Source of the DNA: Cryptosporidium bovis
Lineage: Eukaryota; Apicomplexa; Conoidasida; Eucoccidiorida; Cryptosporidiidae
Reading direction: 5' to 3'
Assembly (NCBI GenBank): GCA_009768925.2
Contig: VHIT02000017.1
Span: 1 to 64,000, forward strand
Length of the DNA stretch: 64,000 nt
The notes beneath the pieces are model-generated. The model had not been told where the DNA came from. It was given only the letters and a program-made list of their open reading frames with translations, and searched no databases. The translations under genes and the position numbers were made by a program. Below, one piece after another: positions 29,008 through 39,900 of this stretch (its first letter is position 1; each line of letters starts with the position of its first letter).

Positions 29008-32000
29008 ATGCATATTAAAGGGCTGTTTCAATATAAACTATGTCTTGCAATAGCACTTTTTGTCTTCAGCGGAGGCGATCTTGGAACAATATTATCTAAA
29101 CATAGTTTTTTGGTACTAAAAGAATCTACCACTAATGATACAAATGTGACAATTGTCGATTTGTTCGATAAATTTATTGGAAACATCACTTCAAATAAAG
29201 GGTGTGGGTTTGGTGAGGATTACTCCAAAGACCACAAAAAAATAGATCAAGATCCACTGGGTGTTGATTATATAGATATAACGTCTAATTTGGACTCAAC
29301 AACTGAATTATCTTTTGGTTCATTTGATGGCAGTTCATTTGCCGACGATTTCTTTGATGATGAAAAACAAGTATCACAGACCTTGAAAATTTTAGATGAT
29401 TCAAAACAAAAACATAGAGGTTTATCTATACAAGAACAACTTTCAGCAGATTTATTGGCATTGGGATTGCAGGCTATATTAAAAAGGAAGTACAAGACAT
29501 TAGTTATATTGAACTCTTTTTCATTTGAAAAAATGTCAAGGTGTCTTTACAGAGATAGGAGTCCGGATGCAAAGAATGACAGTTCTTCCGAGTATAATTT
29601 TAAGGAGAATTTTTTGGGATGTTGTGTAAATTATATTCCAAATCACATCGATAGTGGTTCAATAAAAAATTATAACAAAAAGACGAGCAAGGATGTATTT
29701 TATAAAAATTTTTGTTATGACCTGGAGAATATATTGGATGATGTTTCTATTGCATTTAAAGTGCCGTTTAAGTGGCTTCCAATGGCATCCGAAAAAATAT
29801 CATTTTTATCCAAATTAAAAATATCTGGTTCCAAAAACTTGGTAAACAATAAAAAGTACTGTCACCTACCGAGAAAAACATTGGATGTAGTATTTGATGT
29901 TGATCAGACATTATTAGAAATGGTACCAGTATTTGAAGTACCACAAGGAAGAAAGTCAATAATGCTCGAGATGTTTGATATACCACAGGAATTGAGAGAT
30001 AAAAAAGGTAACTTTACCTTCCAAGCAAAGACTTTAGGTAACAACAAATTGAGATATAATATACCTCATGAAGTTCATTTGAACCCACAGACAATTGGTT
30101 TATTGTTCTCATTGTATTATAGAAGGTTTTTAGATCCGTGTGTGGGATCAATATCGATATTGTCGGCAGGTTTTAATACCAACCTAAAATTTTCAAATTC
30201 AATAGATATTGAAGGTGTTTTAGGTTCATCTAGACTTCACATTAGTGACACATTACTTGAGATATTTCCAAATGACAATGACCCAAGTTGGGCTACAGAA
30301 AGAACATCACTAATGGCCTATAAAGAGAATCGAATAACAAGTGTTCAAATACCACCACTAACAGCTTCTGAGATTGGCAGAAAATTTGAACAAACAAAGC
30401 CACAAAAACTCATAAGGTCATTTGAGGATGGTTTCAGGGAATTGGTTTATAACGGTCTTCCATATTTGGTAAAAGATATGCAAAGATTTAGATTACATAC
30501 TACTTTGCAGAAGGGATCAAGTTCTTTGGAGTATAAGCTGTTATCTGGTGATTTAGAGCCAGGGTTTTTAAATACTCTGAGGTTTTACCAAACTATGAAA
30601 AGGTACCCAATACTAACTCATCCTTTTAATTCACCAAAACTATTCTCGAATAATAGACCACTTTCCTTGTTGGTAGACGACGAATTACTTCATTTTACCT
30701 ATGCTTGTTCGCTAGAAGCTTGGAGTGATAATGTATTAATAGCATGGACGGAAAAGCTTGGCCCAAGGGAGATAAATATTAATTACTCGAGATATTATTT
30801 ACCTATACCTTTGCAACATACTTTACCAAAGCCACTGAATATGGGTAGTTTTTCCAGAAATTTAAACATGATGATGAATTTGGACTATTTTGAAGGATTA
30901 ACACTACAGATAGGCGAGTTAAAGTCACTTAATGCATCTAATACATCTTCGAACAGTAAACACAACAAATCAAGGAAATTAAATGATGATGCGAGTAATA
31001 ATAACACGAGTGAGAATTTAAAGGACATGGAGCAGTTTTTATCGTCAGTCAACGATAATGAATTAGATTGGTCGGGGAACATTATTGAAAAGAGTGATAA
31101 TATATTTAATATCAAACTAACAAATGGTTCTGATTCAATAACACCCAGCAAATTTTTACATTTGGTTTATCCAGACGGCAACAATTTGTCGAATATGTTT
31201 TCCTGTCCATACGACATATCAAATGTAAAATTACTATATTTAACTGTCATAATACCCTGTGAATTAATGTTTGTATTATATAATAAATTAGAAGAATTGA
31301 ACAACCAAACAGATGTATTGAATAGTGAAGAGGTTATTTCTCAAAGAAATGATCTGTATTGGCTAATTAAAATGGTAAGTATGTTTGTAGTGACAAATGA
31401 AAGGAGAGACACAAATTGCGATAACTTTATAAGTCTGCTTTCTGGTAAAATTGCGTATATAGATGAAGGAAATGTGTTTAACAGAAAAGTAATATACTCA
31501 TCTATATACTCGTTGTCTGTTTTAAAAACAGTTGTTGGCCTTCCAATATATAGAACAATAACAATATGGATTCAAAACAGTGGAATACTTGAGGACTCTC
31601 AGATATTAAAGGCTGAAATGGAGAAGGAGATGAAGAGAATGGAAAGTAAATTAAGCAATACACAATATGTACCATTGCAAACATCAAATCAATATCCTCC
31701 AGGAACAATAACGGAAAAGTCTGTGTATGATATAGAAAATCTTATAATTTTGGAACCTGTTAGGTTAAAAACTGTACAAGAGGTACAATTTTACTCAACG
31801 TTGAAACAATTGACCGATTCTATTAATATATTTTCCTTACTCGAGACAGTAAAAAACTCAATAGATCTGTCATACAAGGATTTGGGAGGGAGATTAAGAT
31901 TAGATGAACCAAATTCAGTTACATCACAAGGAGCAATAAGTTTAATGATGTATTCTATATGTTACAGTATGGCAATAGAACATAGCGATAATTTTCACTT

Positions 32001-32574
32001 GAACATTTGTAATATAGGGAAGCCAGTATTCTCAAGACCTGTACTAAGAAAAAACCAGTTGGATTGGTTCAAGTATACATTTGCAAAAGTGATGACAAGT
32101 AACGGTATTAAAATGTCATTCCCAATTTCAAGAGCCTTTGAGAAAAAGTATGAAACATCGATATTTTTGGGTGGCAATAAAATAAAAAGTAATTCAAGTA
32201 CATTATTTCAACCATATTTTATTGGGTTGGATTATAAATTAATAAAACATGTATACGATGAGGATAAGGACGATATTAATAATGATAATACAAATGTCAG
32301 CCAAAAGGATATGATAAAAAAGAGTTTGACAATGTTAAATGATGACTTACTTTATTTGTTATTATTGTCACTTTCATCTATTGATTATAAACCATTTTTT
32401 GTTCGTCAGTGTGTTACAGTAACCGTTTCACTTTCAAGATTTCATTATAACCAGAAAGATCATAAAATTATAAATGGATCAAAAAAAATAAAGAATGAGG
32501 ATGTTGCTAATTTTATATGTGAAAAAATAAGAGATTACCTCTCAGATCACGTGCCAGAATTCTTTAAGATTTAA
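29008..32574 (+). CDS. large secreted protein with HAD-phosphatase (FCP1-like) motifs
   Basis: A 1188-residue protein with an N-terminal signal peptide (hydrophobic core LCLAIALFVFSGG). Residues 292-303 read LDVVFDVDQTLL, with D297-V-D299-Q-T301 matching the DxDxT catalytic motif I of the HAD superfamily, where the first Asp is the phosphorylated nucleophile. SISILSAG (S386) resembles motif II (hydrophobic strand ending in Ser/Thr), and LSLLVDDELL (D557, D558) resembles the metal-binding motif IV of FCP1/SCP phosphatases. The 258 residues between motifs I and IV exceed the usual spacing, so insertions would be needed. Residues about 640-690 are Asn/Ser-rich. The rest, to 1188, is hydrophobic and globular without known motif. 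No other membrane segment. A secreted HAD-fold enzyme is my inference; the motifs are visible, the family is not certain. Confidence 0.85.
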   Translation: MHIKGLFQYKLCLAIALFVFSGGDLGTILSKHSFLVLKESTTNDTNVTIVDLFDKFIGNITSNKGCGFGEDYSKDHKKIDQDPLGVDYIDITSNLDSTTELSFGSFDGSSFADDFFDDEKQVSQTLKILDDSKQKHRGLSIQEQLSADLLALGLQAILKRKYKTLVILNSFSFEKMSRCLYRDRSPDAKNDSSSEYNFKENFLGCCVNYIPNHIDSGSIKNYNKKTSKDVFYKNFCYDLENILDDVSIAFKVPFKWLPMASEKISFLSKLKISGSKNLVNNKKYCHLPRKTLDVVFDVDQTLLEMVPVFEVPQGRKSIMLEMFDIPQELRDKKGNFTFQAKTLGNNKLRYNIPHEVHLNPQTIGLLFSLYYRRFLDPCVGSISILSAGFNTNLKFSNSIDIEGVLGSSRLHISDTLLEIFPNDNDPSWATERTSLMAYKENRITSVQIPPLTASEIGRKFEQTKPQKLIRSFEDGFRELVYNGLPYLVKDMQRFRLHTTLQKGSSSLEYKLLSGDLEPGFLNTLRFYQTMKRYPILTHPFNSPKLFSNNRPLSLLVDDELLHFTYACSLEAWSDNVLIAWTEKLGPREININYSRYYLPIPLQHTLPKPLNMGSFSRNLNMMMNLDYFEGLTLQIGELKSLNASNTSSNSKHNKSRKLNDDASNNNTSENLKDMEQFLSSVNDNELDWSGNIIEKSDNIFNIKLTNGSDSITPSKFLHLVYPDGNNLSNMFSCPYDISNVKLLYLTVIIPCELMFVLYNKLEELNNQTDVLNSEEVISQRNDLYWLIKMVSMFVVTNERRDTNCDNFISLLSGKIAYIDEGNVFNRKVIYSSIYSLSVLKTVVGLPIYRTITIWIQNSGILEDSQILKAEMEKEMKRMESKLSNTQYVPLQTSNQYPPGTITEKSVYDIENLIILEPVRLKTVQEVQFYSTLKQLTDSINIFSLLETVKNSIDLSYKDLGGRLRLDEPNSVTSQGAISLMMYSICYSMAIEHSDNFHLNICNIGKPVFSRPVLRKNQLDWFKYTFAKVMTSNGIKMSFPISRAFEKKYETSIFLGGNKIKSNSSTLFQPYFIGLDYKLIKHVYDEDKDDINNDNTNVSQKDMIKKSLTMLNDDLLYLLLLSLSSIDYKPFFVRQCVTVTVSLSRFHYNQKDHKIINGSKKIKNEDVANFICEKIRDYLSDHVPEFFKI

Positions 32575-32850
32575 ATAACGCAATATCTATCCAAGCAAAA
32601 ATGAACAAAATATATTTTGTCATATTTTCAAACATATAAAACAAATTTGTGTAGCTGTTGAATAACAATTTATAAAGAGTTGACGAAATGCTGTACTTCT
32701 TCCAATATTTACATTGTTTTATCATTATAACAAATTGTAATATAGATAAAATTTCTAGTTTTATAAGGCTTTAAATAAGAAACAAAGATATTGACGACTG
32801 TTTATACAATAATATTAACATAAAGTTAAATAGCTATTTAAAGTTAATCA
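32575..32850. other. intergenic, between convergent genes
   Basis: Very AT-rich spacer holding the 3' ends of the HAD-like secreted protein gene (forward) and the Lys-rich spliced gene (reverse). Nothing further seen. Confidence 0.5.
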
Positions 32851-34035
32851 CTACATATCATTTCTATTTATCTGAATGGGGTTGGCATGAAAAGTAATTC
32901 TTGTTTTGGGAAGTTTTAAAGGTTCCACATATTTCTGATTTTTTTTTCTAACTCGTGGAGATAAGCTGAAATCTTCCAATAGTTTTTCTGCAATGTTTAT
33001 CCCAATAATATCATTTAATTGATTTTGGCTTTTTCCACGTGTAAAGGTATTCCATCCTTCATTAATTACATTTTTAACAGCATTACTAAAAGCATAATAG
33101 TGAATATTTAAGTTAGATATATAAAAATAGTAATTAAAATATTTTTTTTGAATATTCCATCAAACTTACTGAATATTTGAATTTTTGCCTATGTTTATGT
33201 ATTCAAAAGCTGTGTCTATACTAAATAATTCGCTCGTTTCATGAACATATGAGTTGTACTTGTTTAATTTGTTAGATTCTAGATAGAATAAATGTCTTGT
33301 ATCAAAAAGTTCTTTTGGTATGAATTCGGTGTCTCTGTACGGTATTTTTAGTTTAATGTTCCCATCTTCTAAAAGTACCAGTTCACTACTATCTTTATTT
33401 TTTCTCAGTTTCTCTTTATTATTAACTTTTGAATTACTTTTGGTATTATTTTCTGGATCTTTTTTCATTTTGCAATCACTTTTTAAATTGCTTCTAGTGT
33501 TACTTTGGTTATTCTTTGAATTAGTTTTGCTTTTATGATCGGCTAATTTTTCTGTATCGTTTTTATTGAAAACCTTTATTTCTTCTAATTCTTTCTCCAT
33601 CCTTTTATTGGTTTTATCCGATTTGTTTTTATTCTTGGCATCTGATTTTTCTGATCCATTTTTGTCGCCACTTTTTTCTGCTTTTTTGTTTCGACTAACA
33701 ACTGTTTCTGACTCCTCTTTGCCATTATTATCGCTAATTCTACCCTGTTTCTTTTTATCTTTAGACTCTTTGCTATTTTCGTTTCTTTCAGATTCTTGTA
33801 TCTTATTCTCTGAGTTCTTGTTGCTACTTTTTTTGTTTAAAACTTTCAAGTCTGATTTATTATCATGTTTATCATCATCATATTTTTTAAAAATCTCTTT
33901 TCCATTAGGTATATCATTCGGCGAAATTGAAGATTTAGAATCATTTGTACTCTTGAATTTTTTAATCTGATCATTAAAATCTTTCTCTGATAAAATACAC
34001 ACCTTTTTCGACATTACTGGTACATTTCTCTCCAT
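32851..34035 (-). CDS. Lys-rich nuclear-type protein, two exons
   Basis: Exon 1 is 34035-33170; intron 33169-33086 (84 bases, GTAAGT at the donor, CTTTTAG at the acceptor); exon 2 is 33085-32851. Phase is preserved (866 + 235 = 1101 bases, 366 residues). Without splicing the frame would stop right after the donor, whereas exon 2 stays open for 78 codons and ends TAG. The open frame reaches upstream to 34059 but the first ATG is at 34033-34035. Residues about 40-200 are Lys/Ser/Asn/Asp-rich and disordered. The C-terminal third is folded, with LKIPYRDTEFIPKELFDTRH and, across the splice, a segment ending LSPRVRKKNQKYVEPLKLPK. No family recognised; a nuclear DNA- or RNA-binding role is plausible. 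It shares a divergent promoter containing an E2F-like site with the MAGE/Nse3-like gene. Confidence 0.75.
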
Positions 34036-34651
34036 TTTTGTTGTAAAAATAGCCTTCAAAGCCTTTTGCGCTATATAAATAATTAGAATGATTAAAACAA
34101 CCTAAACTTTCTAGACTTTCTTTGTCACGCAACTCCATCAAAATATTAAAAGTAATTGGTCTCTTTTTTATTTTTTGAATTCAGCAAACTATTTATATCG
34201 TTCAAAAGAGTGCAAGTACTCACATATATCCGTAAATAAAGTAAATCAGTAACTGCCCTATTTTATATCTCACATTTTATTTACTCTTTTATTGTAAAAT
34301 TTTACATGTTTTCGGCGCCAAAACATGCGTTTATTATTTTAAAGTGTTTAGCCGGTATAGAAAATACACAAATATGTTTTTATAAATTAGCCGTGGTCGA
34401 GTAGAAACAAGAAAAGAAGTAACACTTAAAGCTTTGTTTTTGTTTATTGAATTACAAGAAAAAGGGGACCACTATTCATTGTATATATTAAAATAAGGAA
34501 TAGCATACATTAGAGAGGGGGTTAAAGTTATTTTACCGACATCCGTATACTCATTCTTTTCATTATATTATTTCAAAAAAAATGATTTTTCACCTTAATT
34601 AATGATTGACTAAGATAATCAGAAACGATAGCATATTTAATTATAGAAATA
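34036..34651. promoter_or_regulatory. divergent promoter with E2F-like site
   Basis: 616 bases between the Lys-rich gene (reverse) and the MAGE/Nse3-like gene (forward). TTTTCGGCGCCAAAACATGC at 34310-34329 holds the core GGCGCC at 34314-34319, with the full E2F-type GGCGCCAAA. It lies about 280 bases from one start and 335 from the other. Co-regulation in the DNA-replication or cell-cycle programme is inferred. Confidence 0.6.
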
Positions 34652-36004
34652 ATGAATATTTCCAATTCAGATTTCAATGAGGATTGCAATGGGGAGCTTT
34701 CTAATATAGCACTAAGGTATGCAAGAAAACAGGTTAATGAAGAGGGGCTAAATGATGATGGCAATTGCAACGGTGTATATCAGTGTGACAAGAACAGAGA
34801 GGAAGTTCAAGATAGTGGAGTAATAATGGAGGCAATTGATTATTGTGAGAATAAGAGAAGCAGATTAAATTCAAAAAGGAAAAGAACGGAGAACAGCGAC
34901 AGTAATGACAACAACAAGGATATCAATTGTGGTGACAATATATGCGATGTTAGTGCCAAAAATAATTCAATTAATTCTTGTTCAAATACAAAATTGACAG
35001 GTATTATAGGGCAGTATTTACTAAGTAGAGTTCCACTACCGACAACAAGATCAGATTTACAAAAAAAGTTCACAAAGTCGGAGGGCAATTCATCGTCCAA
35101 AAAGATTAATTTGGACGAGATACTTTCAAATATAAATGACATATTTAAGTCAGCACTTGGTTTAGGAATATTTGGACTAAATAAAAATATTGGCACAACT
35201 AGCAATCCAAAGTATTATATAGTGCAGTTAAATAACTCTAAATCATATTTAAATTCAATATATAAATATGGGTACATTAATTACAAGCACATAGGCGAGC
35301 TTTCACCTTATCAAAATGAGGCAGAAAACTTTGTATCACCAAAATTATGCAACAATTTCGTCTCTTTTCTTAGCTTTCTCTTCGGATTTTTTTCAATAAC
35401 ATCATACATTAATGACAATAAAAATAAAAATGAAGATAATAGTGAACGTGGAAGCGATATTTGTGAGGAAGAAACGAACCAGAAAGTTGAGAAATTAAAT
35501 GATGATGACATTGAGATATCAAATGGTAAGTCATTTATTTTGAGTTTTATATCCTAATAACTGTATATTGGAATTAATAGATTATTTATTTGAACTTTTG
35601 CATGAATTTACTGGTGTTCTATTGGACTTAGGTAAGTTACAGTCATTTAACTGCTATAAATAGTCCATAATTTATTCTACTTCACAATGGACATTACGTA
35701 AATATATTTGATTATAGGAAACATGACACTTGAATTGAACAAATTATTCATACCAAAGTCAAAAAGTCAGACGTTTCAGGTGCAAAATGACGAATCTGAA
35801 AGTCATGTATTTGACGATGACCAAAAAAACAAGTTTTCGAGTGTATCCATAATATTTTACTTATTGTCTCGCACAGGATACATAGTTCCCGTAATAAGAG
35901 CAAAAGATAGTACTGAGTACGTATTCGGATTTAAAAACGGGCCACTTCTTAAATGGAGTCGAAATGAAATTCATAACATTGTTAAATTCTACACAAAAGA
36001 ATAA
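34652..36004 (+). CDS. MAGE-domain protein, Nse3-like (SMC5/6 complex), three exons
   Basis: Exons 34652-35525, 35581-35631 and 35718-36004; introns of 55 and 86 bases, both starting GTAAGT and ending AATAG or TATAG. Lengths 874 + 51 + 287 = 1212, an exact 403-residue frame. The N-terminal 110 residues are charged and carry a basic KRSRLNSKRKR motif, a likely nuclear signal. From LTGIIGQYLLSR on it resembles a MAGE homology domain: TRSDLQKKF (family R-DI-K-V), FKSALGLGIFGL (family L--FG--L-EL), KYYIVQL (family Y-L-N), and the C-terminal YVFGFKNGPLLKWSRNEIHN (family Y-F-WGPRA-AE--K). Nse3 is the MAGE subunit of the SMC5/6 complex, which acts in DNA repair and chromosome structure. Family assignment is by motif resemblance only; gene structure is firmer than name. 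Confidence 0.75.
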
Positions 36005-36902
36005 TTTTTTTACAAAATATTAACAAAGACAACTGTTGTTGTTATTCAGAGTTCTTTCTATTGTATAAACACACAAAAAATGAAAAGTCGTGCATTCGTG
36101 TATAATTGACCAATGAAATTCTTACAATAGTGCAAATGAAAAACAATGAAAGCTACCTACATAGTTATATGTGAACGGCGTTCAAAGATAAGCAAACTAC
36201 AAGTCTACATCATTGAAGTCATGGCACTTTATCTTTAAATTTCTTCCTCCCATTTTATTACTTTTCCTGTAGTATCCTTTGAATCCACGTCTTATATATA
36301 TTATTGTCTTTGGAGCTATTAGTTTGGGCGGGAAACAATACTATTTATTTTGACAGGAACAAATTCTAGTTTAAATAAATAGTAATTAAATTAAATTATA
36401 GTAAGTAAATAAGTTAATAGTAAAGGAAACAAATCGAGAATAGAAAAAAGCTTACATAATATTTTGAATGCAGTTTAAAAATTCAAGCTATTATTTACAT
36501 TTCCTGACTTCAAAAATCACAAATTTTAATGTTGTATATGTACAAATCTAAAAAATAGTTTTGGAACAAATAATACAGATATTTCTAGTTGAGCGACAAT
36601 TGCCGAACAATACAGAATACAAGTAGTGTTGAAAAAAGTACGGTTGTAATACTAAATATAAATACAAAAACTTCAATTTTATTAACAAAAGTTTCGTTGC
36701 TTTATACATATGAAATTGATTTTAAAAAGTTACAGCTTCATACAGGTTATAGTTTCGATTTAAAATATTAATAGATTTGACCATTTCCGTTTTTTTGAGA
36801 TATTCATTGCAGACAACAAGTTTGTATCTAATACAGTTGGTGTAAATATTGCAATATATATGAATATATACTTTGTAAATTTCAAGTATACTAATAAAAA
36901 AT
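36005..36902. other. intergenic, upstream of the ABC transporter gene
   Basis: AT-rich, nearly 900 bases. A 60-codon frame at 36589-36771 has no recognisable features. It presumably holds the transporter promoter; no clear motif seen. Confidence 0.5.
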
Positions 36903-39900
36903 ATGCAAAAAATACTTAGTGAGAGTGTATATTCAAAATTAAATGAAAATGAACTGAAGAAACATATTGAAGTTGATGATGATAAAGAGGTTTATAAGGT
37001 AAATGGTAAGCTGCCGGAGTTTATCTCCTCATTTTTAAGTCGGTATCCAAGACATCAGTTTATTTTTAAAAGAGGGCTTCTCAACACTATATTATTTAGG
37101 TGGTTGGACCCAATATTCCAGGCTTCAAACAAAGGTGAATACATAACTGACAATGAGATAAATAAAGCCGACGATGATAAGGACATAAGAATGGAGTACG
37201 AATATTTCATAAAAAACTGGAAAGAAGAGTTCTCTAAGCCGGAAAGCAAACATTCATTATATTATTCAACTTATAAAGTGATATTAAAAACATTTTTTCT
37301 AAGAATAATATCAATATTGTCGCTTAAATTGATTCACGATATAATTCACACTATAAGACCGTGGCAAATAAAGGGAATACTTGCTTGGATAAATGATCCA
37401 AATGGAACAAGGTCATCTGGAATTTTTAGATTTATGTTAATAGTTGTTTTCGATATAATTTCTGGTTCACTTCTTCAACAGTACTTTAGAGAATCATTTA
37501 GTCTTTCAATTATGCTTAAAGGCGTAATGAATTATGCATTATCACATAAGTTAGTCAAACTACCCAAAAGAATTGCCACAAGTAACATGCCTAAGTGCAT
37601 TTCCTTTTTCTCATCAGAATCAACTCACATTTTGGATACAGGGAATGCTATGTTGGCTGTTCCATCTATGATATTTCAGAATATATTATTGTTAATATCA
37701 TTATATAAATTTATAGGAGTAAGTGCATTTATAGGTTACATTATTATTGCATTATCGTTATTTTTAAATGGATTTTTACTTCGAATGACGCAATTAACAA
37801 GAAACAAGTACATAAATTCTATGAATGACAGAATTTCGCTTTCTAGTGAATTTGTACATTCATTTAAACAGATCAAGTGTTACGCTTGGGAGAGTTACTA
37901 TCTTAAGAATATTACTAGTGTTAGAGAGAAGGAGTTGAAAAATCTTTCAATATGGAGGTTTTATAATCAATTTTGTTACGTCCTAGCTTCACTGGGTATT
38001 TCCATATCTCCTGTAATTTCATTTGGCTCATTTTTTTTATTCACAAGAACATTTCCAGTTGATATTATATTCACTTCAATACTTGTATTCGAACTATTAC
38101 AAGTTACTATGGTGCTTTTACCAAGAGGTCTCTCTTCGCTGCAAAAAATAGCCAATACATATACAAGACTGAGTGATTTCTTGTTATTAGATGAAATTGA
38201 ACCCAGAGAGATGATAACTGATCCTAAACACGAAAATGATGCCGTTATATTTGATGATGTGTCATTTAATTACCAAAATAACGATTGTGTATTAAAGTCA
38301 ATCAATTTAATTGTAAGGAAAAAAGAGACAGTAGGAATAATAGGCTCTGTTGGCTCCGGAAAGACAACCATTATTGAGCTTATACTAAATGAGATAAAAC
38401 CAACAAGTGGTTCGGTAAATTCTAACGGATCTGTATTCTACTGTCCTCAAACATCTTGGGTTACAAACAACACAATAAGAGACAACATCATTCTTGACTT
38501 GCCTTATGATAAAAAATGGTATGATGAGGTTGTTAATGCTTGTTCACTTATATATGACTTTAAGGCAATGCCTAGTGGTGACCTTACTATGATAGGTGAG
38601 AATGGTATTAATTTATCTGGTGGACAAAAGCAAAGAATATCACTAGCGAGAGCCGTTTATCAAAATCCAGATATCTTTATTCTTGATGATGTATTTTCTG
38701 CATTGGACAATATTGTTGCTAATAATATATTCCAGGAATGCATATTGGGGTTGCTTAAAGACAAGACAATTATTCTTGCAACCAACAAATTGGATGTTTT
38801 AACACATTTAGACAAAGTTGCATTTATAAGCAACAAGGAACTGTCATATTTTGGCCCTCCAACCGAGAAGCTCTTTTCACATCCAGAATTCCGGGATTTC
38901 TTAATCAATATGAACAAAATACAAAGTCAGATTAATCAGATTATAGACGATGTTGTTCCTATTGAGGAAATTGAGGAGATTAATAATAACAGTGATCAAG
39001 GTGACTCAAACAACAAACTCAAGATATCAAACACTATTACAAGCATGAATATAAGTGTCAACAGCATGAATAGTGACGATAATTTATCAGACTCTAATAT
39101 AAATAATGATATATCGCCTTCAAACGCATCTAGGAGAGGAAGCCGTTTGTCTCTTTCTGAACTTAGGGTGAAATATGAGAGAGAGAGCAAATCTAAGCTA
39201 AACGATAACTTAAATGGTGATGATCAGGATAAAGATAAGTCCTTGGTATCACAAAACTCTTACTCTGACAACGGTAAGTACAAATTTGATTCAAACAAAT
39301 TAAACAAAAATAAAATAGATTTCTCTCTTTATTTGGAGTATATTAAACAAATTAAATATGGAATATTTGTCGTGTCGGTTATTTGCACATATTTATGCAG
39401 TATATCTATGCTCTCTACGTCATTTTGGTTGTCTTCATGGTCGAAAGATATGAATAAATATAAGATTTCCACTGGGATATTAATATTCTTTCTATTAAGT
39501 ATCTTGCAACCTATTTTTATCCTATTATTTAAATTCACAAACATATACATGACAAATAACGCATCTAAACGCATATATTCTGAGCTTTTAATGAAATTAA
39601 CGTTTTCAAGATTGTCTTTTTATGAATCAATTCCAATTGGTGTGATACTAAGCAGAATTACGAGTGATGTTGTTTCTGTTGACGAGTTACTTCCTCAAAA
39701 CTTATCGGACTTGTTGTTTAGTATGAGCAGAGTTACAATATTTATAGGATACTTTATATTCCTTGATTACAAATTCTTGTTTTTATTTTTAACTCTTTTA
39801 TTCTTATTTGTAAGAATAAAAGATCAAGCATTGAATGCCAACAGACAACTTAAACGCATATTTCATAGAAGAAGTTCTCCAATACTTTCTTCTGTCTCTC

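Noticed and set aside
32851-33085. CENP-C-like motif in exon 2 of the Lys-rich gene (LSPRVRKKNQKYVEPLK)
   Set aside because: It has an S-x-R and a P at roughly the right spacing, but the defining Tyr-Trp is missing. Too weak to name.
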